5,703 nucleotides of DNA from NCBI GenBank assembly GCA_027488055.1, contig JAIYCK010000334.1, positions 1 through 5,703 on the forward strand. Direction: 5' to 3'. Made by a program: the position numbers and the translations under genes. Positions within the stretch are counted from its first letter, which is position 1; each line of letters opens with the position of its first letter. Positions 1 through 5,681 of this stretch are shown here, one piece after another. The notes beneath the pieces were generated by a model. It worked only from the letters and a program-made list of their open reading frames with translations, was not told the DNA's origin and searched no databases. The DNA is from Flavobacteriales bacterium (GTDB lineage Bacteria > Bacteroidota > Bacteroidia > Flavobacteriales_D > Sanyastnellaceae).

Positions 1-1040
1 CCATCGCAGAAGTCAACCAGCAAGATGTCATACCCGTGCGCTCGAACTGCATCGAGAAATTGTGGCATCCGTGCAAGCATATCATAGTCATATCCTGGAG
101 TGTCGATTCCACTCGTCAACTGGCACCACCCAAAGTCACCGTTGCGATCAGGTAAACGATCTTGATTGAAATCGATGCCTTCTACGAAAATGAGTGGTTT
201 ATCAAATGCGCCCGTGACCAATGGATACACATTGCCGCAAATTTCGGTGCCTTGGAATACGGTATTCAGCAGCCACGGGAATTGAAGGGTACCATTATTG
301 GGAAAAGGACTTGTGGCATCTGGCTGATCATACAATGACATGCAATTGTTTGACTTGAGCACGAGAGCTCCCATATGCACATCGTCATCGCGAAAGACCT
401 GGGTTTTGATTTCGATATCACTTGCGTTTGAGGTGTAAGTGACTTGAATGTTTTGGTTGAATACCACCTCCCGAAATCCAAGTCCATCGCCAAAGTCCAT
501 TTGTATGAGGGTGGGCATCGTGGGATAATTGTGCAAGTAATGATCTGAGTTAAGCCTGAAAGTATGTGTGCCTGCTGCATATTGCTTGATGTCCAGATGT
601 GTAACAAGCACGGAGGATTCAGCAAATGGAGAGGTTTCTTCGCTTTGAAATAATTGCTCGCCAAGCATGAATAAGTGTCCATTGAGCACCGCATTCGTAT
701 CAATCTTATTGTATCGTACATCAGCAATGGTGATGGGTATCAAGCCATGCCCTTGTTTCAACAGACGGTTGTTCTGTCTCAATGCAGTAAGTTCAGGAAT
801 CAAGGTGTTTGCCGGATGTACCTCAAACCGTTTGAGTAATTTCAACAGCTGGTTTGATCGACTTGAACTTATGGGGTAGTAGTTGTCAATGCCATTGGGT
901 AATATTGCGTCTATTTGCTCGTCCCAAAAGAAATTGGTGGATAGTTGTGTGGTGTCGAGATGAATATACAAGGAGTCGAGTTGTGCCATGGACATACCAT
1001 GTGCCATTACCGCCATAAGCAGTATGAGAAGTTGTTTCAT
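1..1040 (-). CDS. Exported protein with probable alpha/beta-hydrolase domain (N-terminal part, cut by window edge)
   Basis: The frame is open without a stop from the ATG at 1040 to the left edge, giving 346 full codons, so the C-terminus is missing. Residues 1-19 form a signal peptide (K at 2, hydrophobic core LLILLMAVMA, likely cut after SMA before Q20), so the protein is exported. Residues 181-202 (MDFGDGLGF then NQNIQVTY) look like a beta-sandwich strand set with a DFGDG motif, as in PKD-like modules. Residues 281-290 (KPLIFVEGID) and 336-347 (GYDILLVDFCDG) resemble the first strand with its oxyanion turn and a following strand of alpha/beta hydrolases, in the form seen in large secreted Bacteroidota lipase-like proteins (family recognition from memory). 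The nucleophile elbow GxSxG and any type IX secretion C-terminal signal would lie outside the window. The start is supported by the signal peptide and by the lack of a convincing upstream alternative. No clear promoter was found in the 216 nt upstream. The reading frame is secure; the hydrolase assignment is moderate and the substrate is unknown. Confidence 0.8.
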   Translation of the reverse strand, partial: MKQLLILLMAVMAHGMSMAQLDSLYIHLDTTQLSTNFFWDEQIDAILPNGIDNYYPISSSRSNQLLKLLKRFEVHPANTLIPELTALRQNNRLLKQGHGLIPITIADVRYNKIDTNAVLNGHLFMLGEQLFQSEETSPFAESSVLVTHLDIKQYAAGTHTFRLNSDHYLHNYPTMPTLIQMDFGDGLGFREVVFNQNIQVTYTSNASDIEIKTQVFRDDDVHMGALVLKSNNCMSLYDQPDATSPFPNNGTLQFPWLLNTVFQGTEICGNVYPLVTGAFDKPLIFVEGIDFNQDRLPDRNGDFGWCQLTSGIDTPGYDYDMLARMPQFLDAVRAHGYDILLVDFCD

Positions 1041-1256
1041 GTTGTGTAGATTTTGAGAATTAGTTTGGTCCCACCTGTGGCGGTTGTACACAACATTCAT
1101 TGATTGGAATAACGGACAGTGCGTCTTTTAGACCTGACTACACCGATGGTCGCTCTTCAATTGGAGCGGATGATGGTTTTCAAATGAAGTTAAAGCACTC
1201 CTGCGTTTGGAGCGTCGCGAATGGATGGAGGCTGTTTCATAGATTTTGTTTTTTAA
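1041..1256. other. Intergenic spacer between two minus-strand genes
   Basis: This 216-bp spacer has no supported gene. I see no good TAnnTTTG element and no terminator with a T-tract for the lipoprotein gene to its right. It contains a short inverted repeat, GTTGTACACAAC (1083-1094), 43 nt ahead of the downstream start codon. It also has an imperfect CGCTC/GAGCG hairpin at 1151-1168 and two copies of TTGGAGCG (1161-1168 and 1207-1214). A 66-codon plus-strand open frame beginning at 1100 has no recognisable protein features and runs into the end of the lipoprotein gene, so I do not call it. Confidence 0.5.
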
Positions 1257-1898
1257 TCAATATTCAAAAATGTATTCGGTCGTATCGAAGGGAGCAATAG
1301 GGCTTAGCTCGGGATATGCATATTCATAATCAGCTATAGCAGTGGAGTACTTTCTTATAGTCAAGGGAAAATTTACATTTCCATGTATGCGCCATTTCAC
1401 TGTTTGGTTCGAAATATTTGTCCAACCACTACCGAAGTTTCCTGGGAGTGTATCCAATCTCACTTCCAGAATCTCTGGATTCAGCGGCTCCACATCGACT
1501 GCTTTTATCTTAAGCCAAGCAGGTGGTTTGAGATATAGTTTGGGCATTCCACCATTCGCTATGTAGTTGTATAAATACACTTCTGCCGATGGGTCACCTT
1601 CATAGATGGAATTTAAACCCCATGCTTGTATATAATCGGCGGTGGTGGTGTCGGGAATCGTGAATTCCCCATTTGGCCCTGTGATGATTTCTTGTTGGAT
1701 ATAACTACTTACAGGATTGAACAATCCGTTGGATTCGGTGCGAATGAATCGCACCAATGCGCGGTCAACAGGGGTGTCGGAATTGATGAGCATGACTTTG
1801 CCAATCAAAGGTGATTTTTCGGCGGAGTCTTTTTTGCATGCGCTTATGAGTAAAAGGCCAAATAAGGCGCATAGCAAGAGGGGAGTCTTGTGTGACAT
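1257..1898 (-). CDS. Lipoprotein with carboxypeptidase-regulatory-like (beta-sandwich) domain
   Basis: The 213-residue protein starts with a lipoprotein signal peptide: a hydrophobic stretch at residues 6-18, then lipobox LISAC with the lipidated cysteine at 21, followed by KKDS. It is therefore expected to be membrane-anchored in the envelope. Residues about 31-93 (a GKV strand, 'TPVDRALVRF', then 'ITGPNGEFTIPD') match the pattern of carboxypeptidase-regulatory-like or transthyretin-like beta-sandwiches. These commonly carry 'G.V....g.pv.gA.V' followed by 'T...G.F.i'. Residues 120-135 include LYLKPPAWLKIK, a phrase I associate with small Bacteroidota lipoproteins of unknown role. The C-terminal third is a further beta-rich segment ending in EYIFEY. 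No catalytic motif is visible. The ATG at 1898 is chosen because the signal peptide begins directly there; there is no Shine-Dalgarno sequence. It is probably transcribed alone from the promoter at 2048-2077. Its function is unknown. Confidence 0.85.
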   Translation of the reverse strand: MSHKTPLLLCALFGLLLISACKKDSAEKSPLIGKVMLINSDTPVDRALVRFIRTESNGLFNPVSSYIQQEIITGPNGEFTIPDTTTADYIQAWGLNSIYEGDPSAEVYLYNYIANGGMPKLYLKPPAWLKIKAVDVEPLNPEILEVRLDTLPGNFGSGWTNISNQTVKWRIHGNVNFPLTIRKYSTAIADYEYAYPELSPIAPFDTTEYIFEY

Positions 1899-1936
1899 TT
1901 TTTCAAAGGTTTAGTAAGTGATGGATGAACTGAAAG

Positions 1937-1958
1937 TGAAAACAACTGCATGTTTTCA
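1937..1958. repeat. Inverted repeat in the lipoprotein leader
   Basis: Perfect 7-bp arms TGAAAAC (1937-1943) and GTTTTCA (1952-1958) enclose an 8-nt loop. In the minus-strand mRNA this would form a weak A/T-rich hairpin ending 38 nt before the lipoprotein start codon. There is no adjacent T-tract in a position to act as a terminator for lipB. Whether it folds or binds anything is unknown. Confidence 0.45.
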
Positions 1959-1962
1959 AAAC

Positions 1963-1976
1963 TTCACGTGAACGTG
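1963..1976. repeat. Palindrome TTCACGTGAA with overlapping CACGT/ACGTG repeat
   Basis: TTCACGTGAA (1963-1972) is a perfect 10-bp palindrome. The overlapping CACGTGAACGTG (1965-1976) has 5-bp inverted arms around a 2-nt centre. It lies in the transcribed leader rather than over the promoter, so a role as an operator would need roadblocking, and a role in RNA would need folding. It could be chance. Confidence 0.35.
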
Positions 1977-1994
1977 CTTAGTGGGAATCAGGAT

Positions 1995-2015
1995 TGGAAA
2001 GCAATGTCGCTTCCA
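1995..2015. repeat. Bulged stem-loop near the 5' end of the lipoprotein leader
   Basis: The arms TGGAAAGC (1995-2002) and GCTTCCA (2009-2015) pair as 7 bp with one bulged A at 2000 and a 6-nt loop. On the minus-strand transcript it would sit about 30-45 nt after the predicted transcription start. It is the most GC-containing of the three leader repeats. Confidence 0.4.
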
Positions 2016-2047
2016 TTGAATGTCTTTTTGTACAGCGTTGTTCGAGA

Positions 2048-2077
2048 CAAATCTAGGGGATAGGATCGGCTTGTCAA
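2048..2077 (-). promoter_or_regulatory. Bacteroidota-type promoter for the lipoprotein gene
   Basis: On the minus strand, TTG (2077-2075, within TTGACA) is followed by exactly 19 nt and then TAGATTTG (2055-2048). This is a full match to the TTG-N17-23-TAnnTTTG consensus known for the Bacteroidota primary sigma factor. Transcription would start near 2042, giving a leader of about 145 nt before the ATG at 1898. It is the best promoter match that I see in the window. Confidence 0.6.
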
Positions 2078-2237
2078 GTTGATGTTACACACAGATGATC
2101 CACTGAATTAGAGCAATGGGTGATCTTGTGAATTCAAAAATGATTGATTCTATTGATGTTTTAGACGTATCGAACAGCGGACTGCAGAAGCGACTATAAA
2201 CGATTAGAGATTTTAGTATGCAGCATAGTTGTAGAGT

Positions 2238-2966
2238 TTATGATTGAAAGTAATGTGTCGTTTCAAAACCAAACACTATGCCAAGATGATGCAATAAGCG
2301 GTCCTTCACTTCTTGTTCATCCAAGGCGCTGCCTCTCTCTAAGTGCATGGAGGTAACTGCTTTATCGGTAATGCCACAGGGCACAATGTGTCCGAAATAC
2401 GATAAGTCGGCATTGACATTGAAGGCAAAACCGTGCATGGTTACCCATCTGCTGCATTTTACACCAAGGGCTGCGATCTTGCGCGGATTGGGGCCATCGG
2501 CATCCAACCAAACGCCTGTCAATCCTTCTATACGTGTAGAGTGTATTTGATAATCCGCCAAGGTGCGAATAATAGCTTCTTCGAGATATCGAAGGTATCG
2601 ATGTATGTCAGTGAAGAAGTGATCCAGATCGAATATCGGATATCCTACAATCTGGCCGGGACCATGATACGTAATATCTCCTCCTCGATTGATCGCGTAA
2701 TATTTGGCATCCACTGCATGAAGCGCTTCTTCATCCAGCAAAAGGTTTGCAATGTCACCGCTCTTACCCAAGGTATACACATGGGGATGCTCCACAAAGA
2801 ACAAGTGATTCTGTGTGATCACTTGTTCGTTTGGAGGGGCATTGCGGTTATCTAATTTTTGTTGTACAATCTGACTAAAGATGGCCTCTTGCATATCCCA
2901 ACAGGATTTGTAGTCCATTTGACCCAAATCCTTGAATTGTACAATTGGTTTAGCCTCTAGAGTCAT
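2238..2966 (-). CDS. lipB: Lipoyl(octanoyl) transferase LipB
   Basis: LipB moves the octanoyl group from octanoyl-ACP to the lysine of lipoyl domains (pyruvate and 2-oxoglutarate dehydrogenases, glycine cleavage H protein) in the cytoplasm; LipA then inserts the sulfurs. The 242-residue protein shows the whole family signature: LGKSGD at 66-71, RGGDITYHGPGQ at 94-105, RKIAALGVK at 162-170, MHGFAFNVN at 177-185 and IVPCGI at 194-199. Lys163 and Cys197 correspond to the catalytic pair known from E. coli and Mycobacterium LipB. The length is a little above the roughly 213 residues of E. coli LipB, because of extra sequence at the N-terminus and around residues 35-55. The start codon lies 7 nt after the stop of the PGI/PMI gene, so the two are probably co-transcribed. 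There is no Shine-Dalgarno sequence, which is normal for this phylum. No other lipoate gene is visible here. Confidence 0.97.
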   Translation of the reverse strand: MTLEAKPIVQFKDLGQMDYKSCWDMQEAIFSQIVQQKLDNRNAPPNEQVITQNHLFFVEHPHVYTLGKSGDIANLLLDEEALHAVDAKYYAINRGGDITYHGPGQIVGYPIFDLDHFFTDIHRYLRYLEEAIIRTLADYQIHSTRIEGLTGVWLDADGPNPRKIAALGVKCSRWVTMHGFAFNVNADLSYFGHIVPCGITDKAVTSMHLERGSALDEQEVKDRLLHHLGIVFGFETTHYFQS

Positions 2967-2973
2967 TGACTAT

Positions 2974-3963
2974 TTATTGAACTTTACTCAATTCATTTTT
3001 GAGGAAAATGATAGCGGGAATGGCAACCGCATCTTCATTGCGCAGTTCAGCCAATTCGATGCTCAGCCAGTCGCCAAGGTGATTGAGGTACATGGTCCGC
3101 TCTATGCGGCTTTGTCCTTTGCTCCAAACTTCCACCACCGTATCACATTTTTCTTCCATTAGTTTTTTGCAAAGATCCATGCGCAATTGAGATCGTGCAT
3201 GGTCATCTGCATTTCGAATGATCATAACAGCCACACGATTGTCACCGCCAGTCCATCCAACTAATTCATTGTGATTCATCTCTGGAAATACATGGTGCCA
3301 GCACAACATTTTGCTGTTTTCGTTGATTTGTTGTCTCCAACGAATGGCCAAACCTTCATAGGATGCTTCTGAATACATTATCGGAATGCGCGCTACGATT
3401 TTTTGAGCAAGCTCCTTGGCTTCGCTGCGAATCGCTGCGATGTGCTCATGTATCAATGCAACGCTCGCTTCTACCTGTGCTTCAAAAGATCGATCAATGA
3501 TGCCATAATGGGCAAGCATAAAGAACAACTGCACAGAGCTATATCCAAACATGCTCCGGGGAGGATTGCCGCCTGGTATAAAAATACAGTTGAGTTTGTT
3601 TGCGGTGGCGTATGCGCCAATTTTTCCTCCGCTTGTGACACAAGCGATTTCTGCGCCTTTTTGCGCAGCTTCATGCATTGCCGCCAAGGTTTCCTCCGTG
3701 TCGCCGCTGTAACTGCTAATGATGACCAATGTGTGTTCATTCACGAAAGCAGGTAGCACATAATCATTGTAACACGAAATAGGAAGAGGCGAAACGTCTG
3801 CGAGGATTTGAGATACGATTTTACCACCAATGCCACTGCCCCCTAAACCGGAGATGACAATGTGCTGAAAGGAGCGATGGATGGGGTGAAGTTGTGCGGC
3901 TCTTCCGATGGCCATGGCCTCTGTTAAATGCGTAGGAAAAGCTTCTACCAATGATTTCATCAT
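2974..3963 (-). CDS. Bifunctional phosphoglucose/phosphomannose isomerase (SIS-domain family)
   Basis: This family interconverts glucose-6-phosphate or mannose-6-phosphate with fructose-6-phosphate in the cytoplasm. The 329-residue protein has two SIS (sugar isomerase) folds. In the first are GLGGSGIGG (39-47), which binds phosphate, SSYSGDTEET (83-92), the typical SIS Ser/Thr loop, and GGNPPRSMFGYS (131-142). In the second are NENSK (214-218) and FPEMNHNELVGW (226-237). Glu215 and His231 have the same 16-residue spacing as the catalytic Glu203 and His219 of the archaeal enzyme from Pyrobaculum, and Lys322 near the C-terminus probably matches its catalytic Lys298 (recalled, not aligned). The length fits the family (about 300-350). 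Two adjacent ATGs (3963 and 3960) could start it. It heads the likely two-gene transcript with lipB. It is not the conventional PGI, and whether it is the main glycolytic isomerase depends on the rest of the genome. Confidence 0.93.
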   Translation of the reverse strand: MMKSLVEAFPTHLTEAMAIGRAAQLHPIHRSFQHIVISGLGGSGIGGKIVSQILADVSPLPISCYNDYVLPAFVNEHTLVIISSYSGDTEETLAAMHEAAQKGAEIACVTSGGKIGAYATANKLNCIFIPGGNPPRSMFGYSSVQLFFMLAHYGIIDRSFEAQVEASVALIHEHIAAIRSEAKELAQKIVARIPIMYSEASYEGLAIRWRQQINENSKMLCWHHVFPEMNHNELVGWTGGDNRVAVMIIRNADDHARSQLRMDLCKKLMEEKCDTVVEVWSKGQSRIERTMYLNHLGDWLSIELAELRNEDAVAIPAIIFLKNELSKVQ

Positions 3964-4010
3964 GTTTTTTTAATATTTTTTCGTTGTGTCCTATCTTTCA
4001 TTGAGATGCA

Positions 4011-4041
4011 CAAATGTACTCGGAATATGATGATCTACACA
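4011..4041 (-). promoter_or_regulatory. Probable promoter of the PGI/PMI-lipB transcript
   Basis: On the minus strand, TACATTTG (4018-4011) is a perfect TAnnTTTG -7 element. Nineteen nucleotides upstream is TGTG (4041-4038), one base from the TTTG -33 element. Transcription would start near 4005, leaving an A/T-rich leader of about 40 nt before the ATG at 3963. Confidence 0.5.
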
Positions 4042-4078
4042 GTCGATTTTTCCATATTTTATGGGGCTAATGCGCACA

Positions 4079-4110
4079 TTGAAGCATCCTGTACCCCAAG
4101 TGTATGTTGG
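4079..4110 (+). promoter_or_regulatory. Possible promoter of the DUF1456 gene
   Basis: TTG (4079-4081) lies 21 nt before TATGTTGG (4103-4110), which matches TAnnTTTG except for one base. The leader would be about 60 nt. A second near-match, TAATTTGG (4152-4159), is closer to the gene but lacks a TTG at the right distance. Confidence 0.28.
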
Positions 4111-4175
4111 TAAGTTGATATCAAGGATAAGCCGCGCAGCCAATTGAATTGTAATTTGGCCCAAATCTTAAGATC

Positions 4176-4502
4176 ATGCTCACCAACAACGATATTCTCA
4201 AGAAACTCCGTGTAGCACTTCAATTGAGGGATGAAGATATCATGCGTATATTGGCTCATGCTCAATTCAAGGCGACCAAGCCCGAAGTGAATGCGCTATT
4301 TCGAAATGAGGATCATCCCAATTACAAGCCTTGTGGTGATCAACTTCTTCGAAATTTTCTCAATGGGCTCGTAGTGGAATTGCGTGGTCCTATGCCGGAC
4401 AAGGAGATCCCAAAGGAAAAAGGGAATACACACAAGCTACCACCGAAGGAATTGAAAACGTCTTCAGGAAAAAATCAAGCAGACGGAAAAAGTAAGCATT
4501 GA
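4176..4502 (+). CDS. Single-repeat DUF1456 (YehS-like) protein with lysine-rich tail
   Basis: Residues 2-70 match one DUF1456 repeat: LTNNDILKKLRVALQL, then DEDIMRIL, then LFRNEDHPNYKPCGDQ and LRNFLNGLVVELRG. E. coli YehS, as I recall it, is about 156 residues with two such repeats. This protein is 108 residues with only one, and mixes traits of both: the CGDQ-LR phrase (53-59) is typical of the second repeat and FLNGL...RG (61-71) of the first. Residues 71-108 are hydrophilic, rich in Lys, Pro and Glu, and probably disordered, ending in GKSKH. There is no signal peptide, so it should be cytoplasmic. The biochemical role of DUF1456 is not established. The start at 4176 follows a TAA in frame at 4152-4154, and no other in-frame start lies between. 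The basic micro-protein follows 51 nt later on the same strand. Family confidence is high, function unknown. Confidence 0.85.
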   Translation: MLTNNDILKKLRVALQLRDEDIMRILAHAQFKATKPEVNALFRNEDHPNYKPCGDQLLRNFLNGLVVELRGPMPDKEIPKEKGNTHKLPPKELKTSSGKNQADGKSKH

Positions 4503-4553
4503 ATTTTTTATTTTCGTTCTCATCTTAGTTAACACTTTTAAAATTTATCTACA

Positions 4554-4658
4554 ATGGCTAAATCAAAAGATGCAAAAAAGGAAACCAAGAAGGTTGCCGC
4601 TAAAACGGTAAAAGAAAAACGCGCAGAAAAGCGCGATAAGAAACCGAAGTACGACTGA
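4554..4658 (+). CDS. Small lysine-rich basic protein (34 aa)
   Basis: An ATG at 4554 opens a 34-codon frame ending in TGA at 4656-4658. The peptide begins MAKSKDAKKETKK and ends EKRDKKPKYD. It has 13 Lys and 2 Arg against 3 Glu and 3 Asp (net about +9), no Cys, no Trp and no hydrophobic core. It should be soluble, helical or disordered, and might bind nucleic acid or ribosomes (inference from composition only). The A/T-rich region just before the ATG (AAAATTTATCTACA) suits translation initiation in Bacteroidota, and a terminator-like hairpin follows 29 nt after the stop, which supports a real expressed gene. It lies 51 nt after the DUF1456 gene and may share its transcript; TATTTTCG at 4509-4516 is a near -7 element but has no partner. 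I recall similar short MAKSKDAKKE-type proteins in Bacteroidota, all without known function. Confidence 0.65.
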   Translation: MAKSKDAKKETKKVAAKTVKEKRAEKRDKKPKYD

Positions 4659-4687
4659 GTTCCAAGTACTCAAATCGTATGCAAAAG

Positions 4688-4719
4688 AAAATCCCCACTT
4701 TTGACGGCGGGGATTTTTT
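4688..4719. terminator. Rho-independent terminator, probably bidirectional
   Basis: Arms AAAATCCCC (4688-4696) and GGGGATTTT (4709-4717) pair perfectly over 9 bp around a 12-nt loop. On the plus strand the T-run continues to 4719, so it ends the transcript of the basic micro-protein. On the minus strand the stem is followed by TTTTCTTTTGC, so it can also stop transcripts coming from the convergent gene at 4840-5664. Confidence 0.85.
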
Positions 4720-4792
4720 ATTTGTTTAGGTAATCCAGTCATCTCCGCTGAGAGTCGTGGATAATTGTGGTTCTTGATCAGTCCTCAAATAT

Positions 4793-4807
4793 AAGCGAAC
4801 TTCGCTT
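4793..4807. repeat. Odd palindrome AAGCGAA-C-TTCGCTT
   Basis: There are two perfect 7-bp arms around one base, foldable as a 5-bp stem with a 5-nt loop. It lies 33 nt past the stop of the convergent minus-strand gene. No T-tract follows on either strand, so it is a poor terminator; it may be a 3'-end stabilising hairpin or chance. Confidence 0.35.
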
Positions 4808-4839
4808 TCCTTCACCCGATCACTCGAAAAATTGAACGC

Positions 4840-5664
4840 TTATTCGTAAACTTGTGCAAGTGGGTGGGATATACCACTGTACTGGTTGAGCTCCATTTTA
4901 ATACTTCCCACCATGATTTTAGCTTTTGCTAGGATGGGTATATGGTTGGCATCATCCGAAATCCAAACACACAAGTCATCTTCTTTTTTGAATATGCGCC
5001 CTTTTTGGATGACAGGCGCAAATTTCAGGCAGTTGAATGTACCGATGTCAATTTTGATTTTTTCTTTTCCAAGGTATTTCATTTTCATCGGAAAGATTTC
5101 TCCATCCACCAATGTCATTATGGTGAAAATGTCGCCTTTTTTGGCGTTGCTATAGTCCACACAGCGCGCGTAGTAATAACTGCTTAGCATATCTTGTACA
5201 AAGTCCGGTGTCATATAGCCATTGCCTTTATCATCCTTGTATGCTCTTTTCTCTGGATGAAAGGTATAGTCTTGATTGATTTTATATCCACCTTCATCGC
5301 AGTTTCGAATGAAACGATATGGAAACAAACCTTGTTTATCAATGTAGGTTTCGTAATGATCGCGCACTTTGAAGAACCAATCGAAGGAACCTAAACTTTG
5401 TCCCGTACCAACAACGTGGTAGGCGTCACGTCCATCGAATTTGTATCGGCTTTCTTCCACTGTAAGTGTGGCTAAACCCGCATTGACCATGCCATAGTGA
5501 ATGCGATATTGTACGGATTCGCCTGCCTTGAAGGCTTGGTTGCTCACTTGGCGATACCCGAGATTAGGCAGGTTTTCAACTTTGACCTTGGGTGGTTTGG
5601 TGGCTTGAGCAAAGAGCTCACAGACCGCGAATACCATTCCCATTAATATCAATTGCTTTTTCAT
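4840..5664 (-). CDS. Exported DUF3108 domain protein
   Basis: The 274-residue protein has a signal peptide at residues 1-19 (KK at 2-3, hydrophobic LILMGMVFAV, likely cut after LFA before Q20). The cysteine at 15 lies inside the hydrophobic part and does not fit a lipobox well. The mature protein matches DUF3108 along its length. FKAGESVQYRIHYGMVNAG (45-63) is the first strand pair, GSFDWFFKVRDHYETYID (92-109) the middle, a YYYAR segment at 163-167 follows, and CVWISDDANHIPILAKAK (232-249) with VGSIKMEL (252-259) is the usual C-terminal signature. The family is predicted to be beta-rich and located in the periplasm or outer envelope; its role is unknown. The protein has no visible enzymatic motif. 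The start is set by the signal peptide at the ATG at 5664. It converges on the DUF1456/micro-protein pair across the terminator at 4688-4719. Confidence 0.92.
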   Translation of the reverse strand: MKKQLILMGMVFAVCELFAQATKPPKVKVENLPNLGYRQVSNQAFKAGESVQYRIHYGMVNAGLATLTVEESRYKFDGRDAYHVVGTGQSLGSFDWFFKVRDHYETYIDKQGLFPYRFIRNCDEGGYKINQDYTFHPEKRAYKDDKGNGYMTPDFVQDMLSSYYYARCVDYSNAKKGDIFTIMTLVDGEIFPMKMKYLGKEKIKIDIGTFNCLKFAPVIQKGRIFKKEDDLCVWISDDANHIPILAKAKIMVGSIKMELNQYSGISHPLAQVYE

Positions 5665-5681
5665 GTCCTGTTGTTTTTGAA

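Larger units (their letters stand above)
1899..2237. other. Gene-free region: promoter and structured leader of the lipoprotein gene
   Basis: This 339-bp stretch between lipB and the lipoprotein gene has no credible protein-coding frame and no tRNA-like fold that I can recognise. Its left part (1899 to about 2042) would be the 5' leader of the lipoprotein mRNA and holds three inverted repeats, listed separately. Its centre carries the promoter. Its right part (about 2080-2237) is the region beyond the lipB stop; I see no stem with a T-tract there, so lipB termination is unclear. A weak imperfect repeat, GATGATCCA/TGGGTGATC (2095-2103 and about 2117-2125), is too poor to call. Confidence 0.6.
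3964..4175. other. Divergent promoter region between PGI/PMI and the DUF1456 gene
   Basis: This 212-bp spacer separates two genes read outward, so it must hold both promoters. Candidates for each are given separately. Close to the plus-strand start there is an imperfect inverted repeat, GCCAATT (4139-4145) against AATTTGGC (4153-4160), which might be an operator or chance. No protein-coding frame is supported; a minus-strand open frame at 4059-4265 only mirrors the start of the DUF1456 gene. Confidence 0.55.

Noticed and set aside
266..727. 153-codon minus-strand open frame
   Set aside because: It lies wholly inside the exported-protein gene in a different frame. The overlapping frame has a signal peptide and domain motifs and is open all the way to the window edge; this one has an unnatural composition and no recognisable motif.
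1100..1300. 66-codon plus-strand frame in the spacer after the lipoprotein gene
   Set aside because: It has no plausible promoter or initiation context and no conserved-looking segment, and its last part is antisense to the lipoprotein coding sequence.
1717..1914. Plus-strand frame covering the lipoprotein start
   Set aside because: It is antisense to a gene with a clear lipobox and an assignable promoter.
2095..2125. Imperfect inverted repeat GATGATCCA/TGGGTGATC
   Set aside because: It has two mismatches in nine and a 13-nt loop with no T-tract. It is too weak for a terminator of lipB or an operator.
2433..2855. 140-codon plus-strand open frame
   Set aside because: It is antisense to lipB, whose catalytic motifs are intact. 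It has no promoter or recognisable family.
3403..3756. 117-codon plus-strand frame, with an 89-codon minus-strand frame at 3471-3740
   Set aside because: Both are shadows of the PGI/PMI gene, which carries complete SIS motifs across this region.
4886..5394. Three plus-strand open frames of 66-89 codons
   Set aside because: All are antisense to the DUF3108 gene, overlap each other and show no family features.
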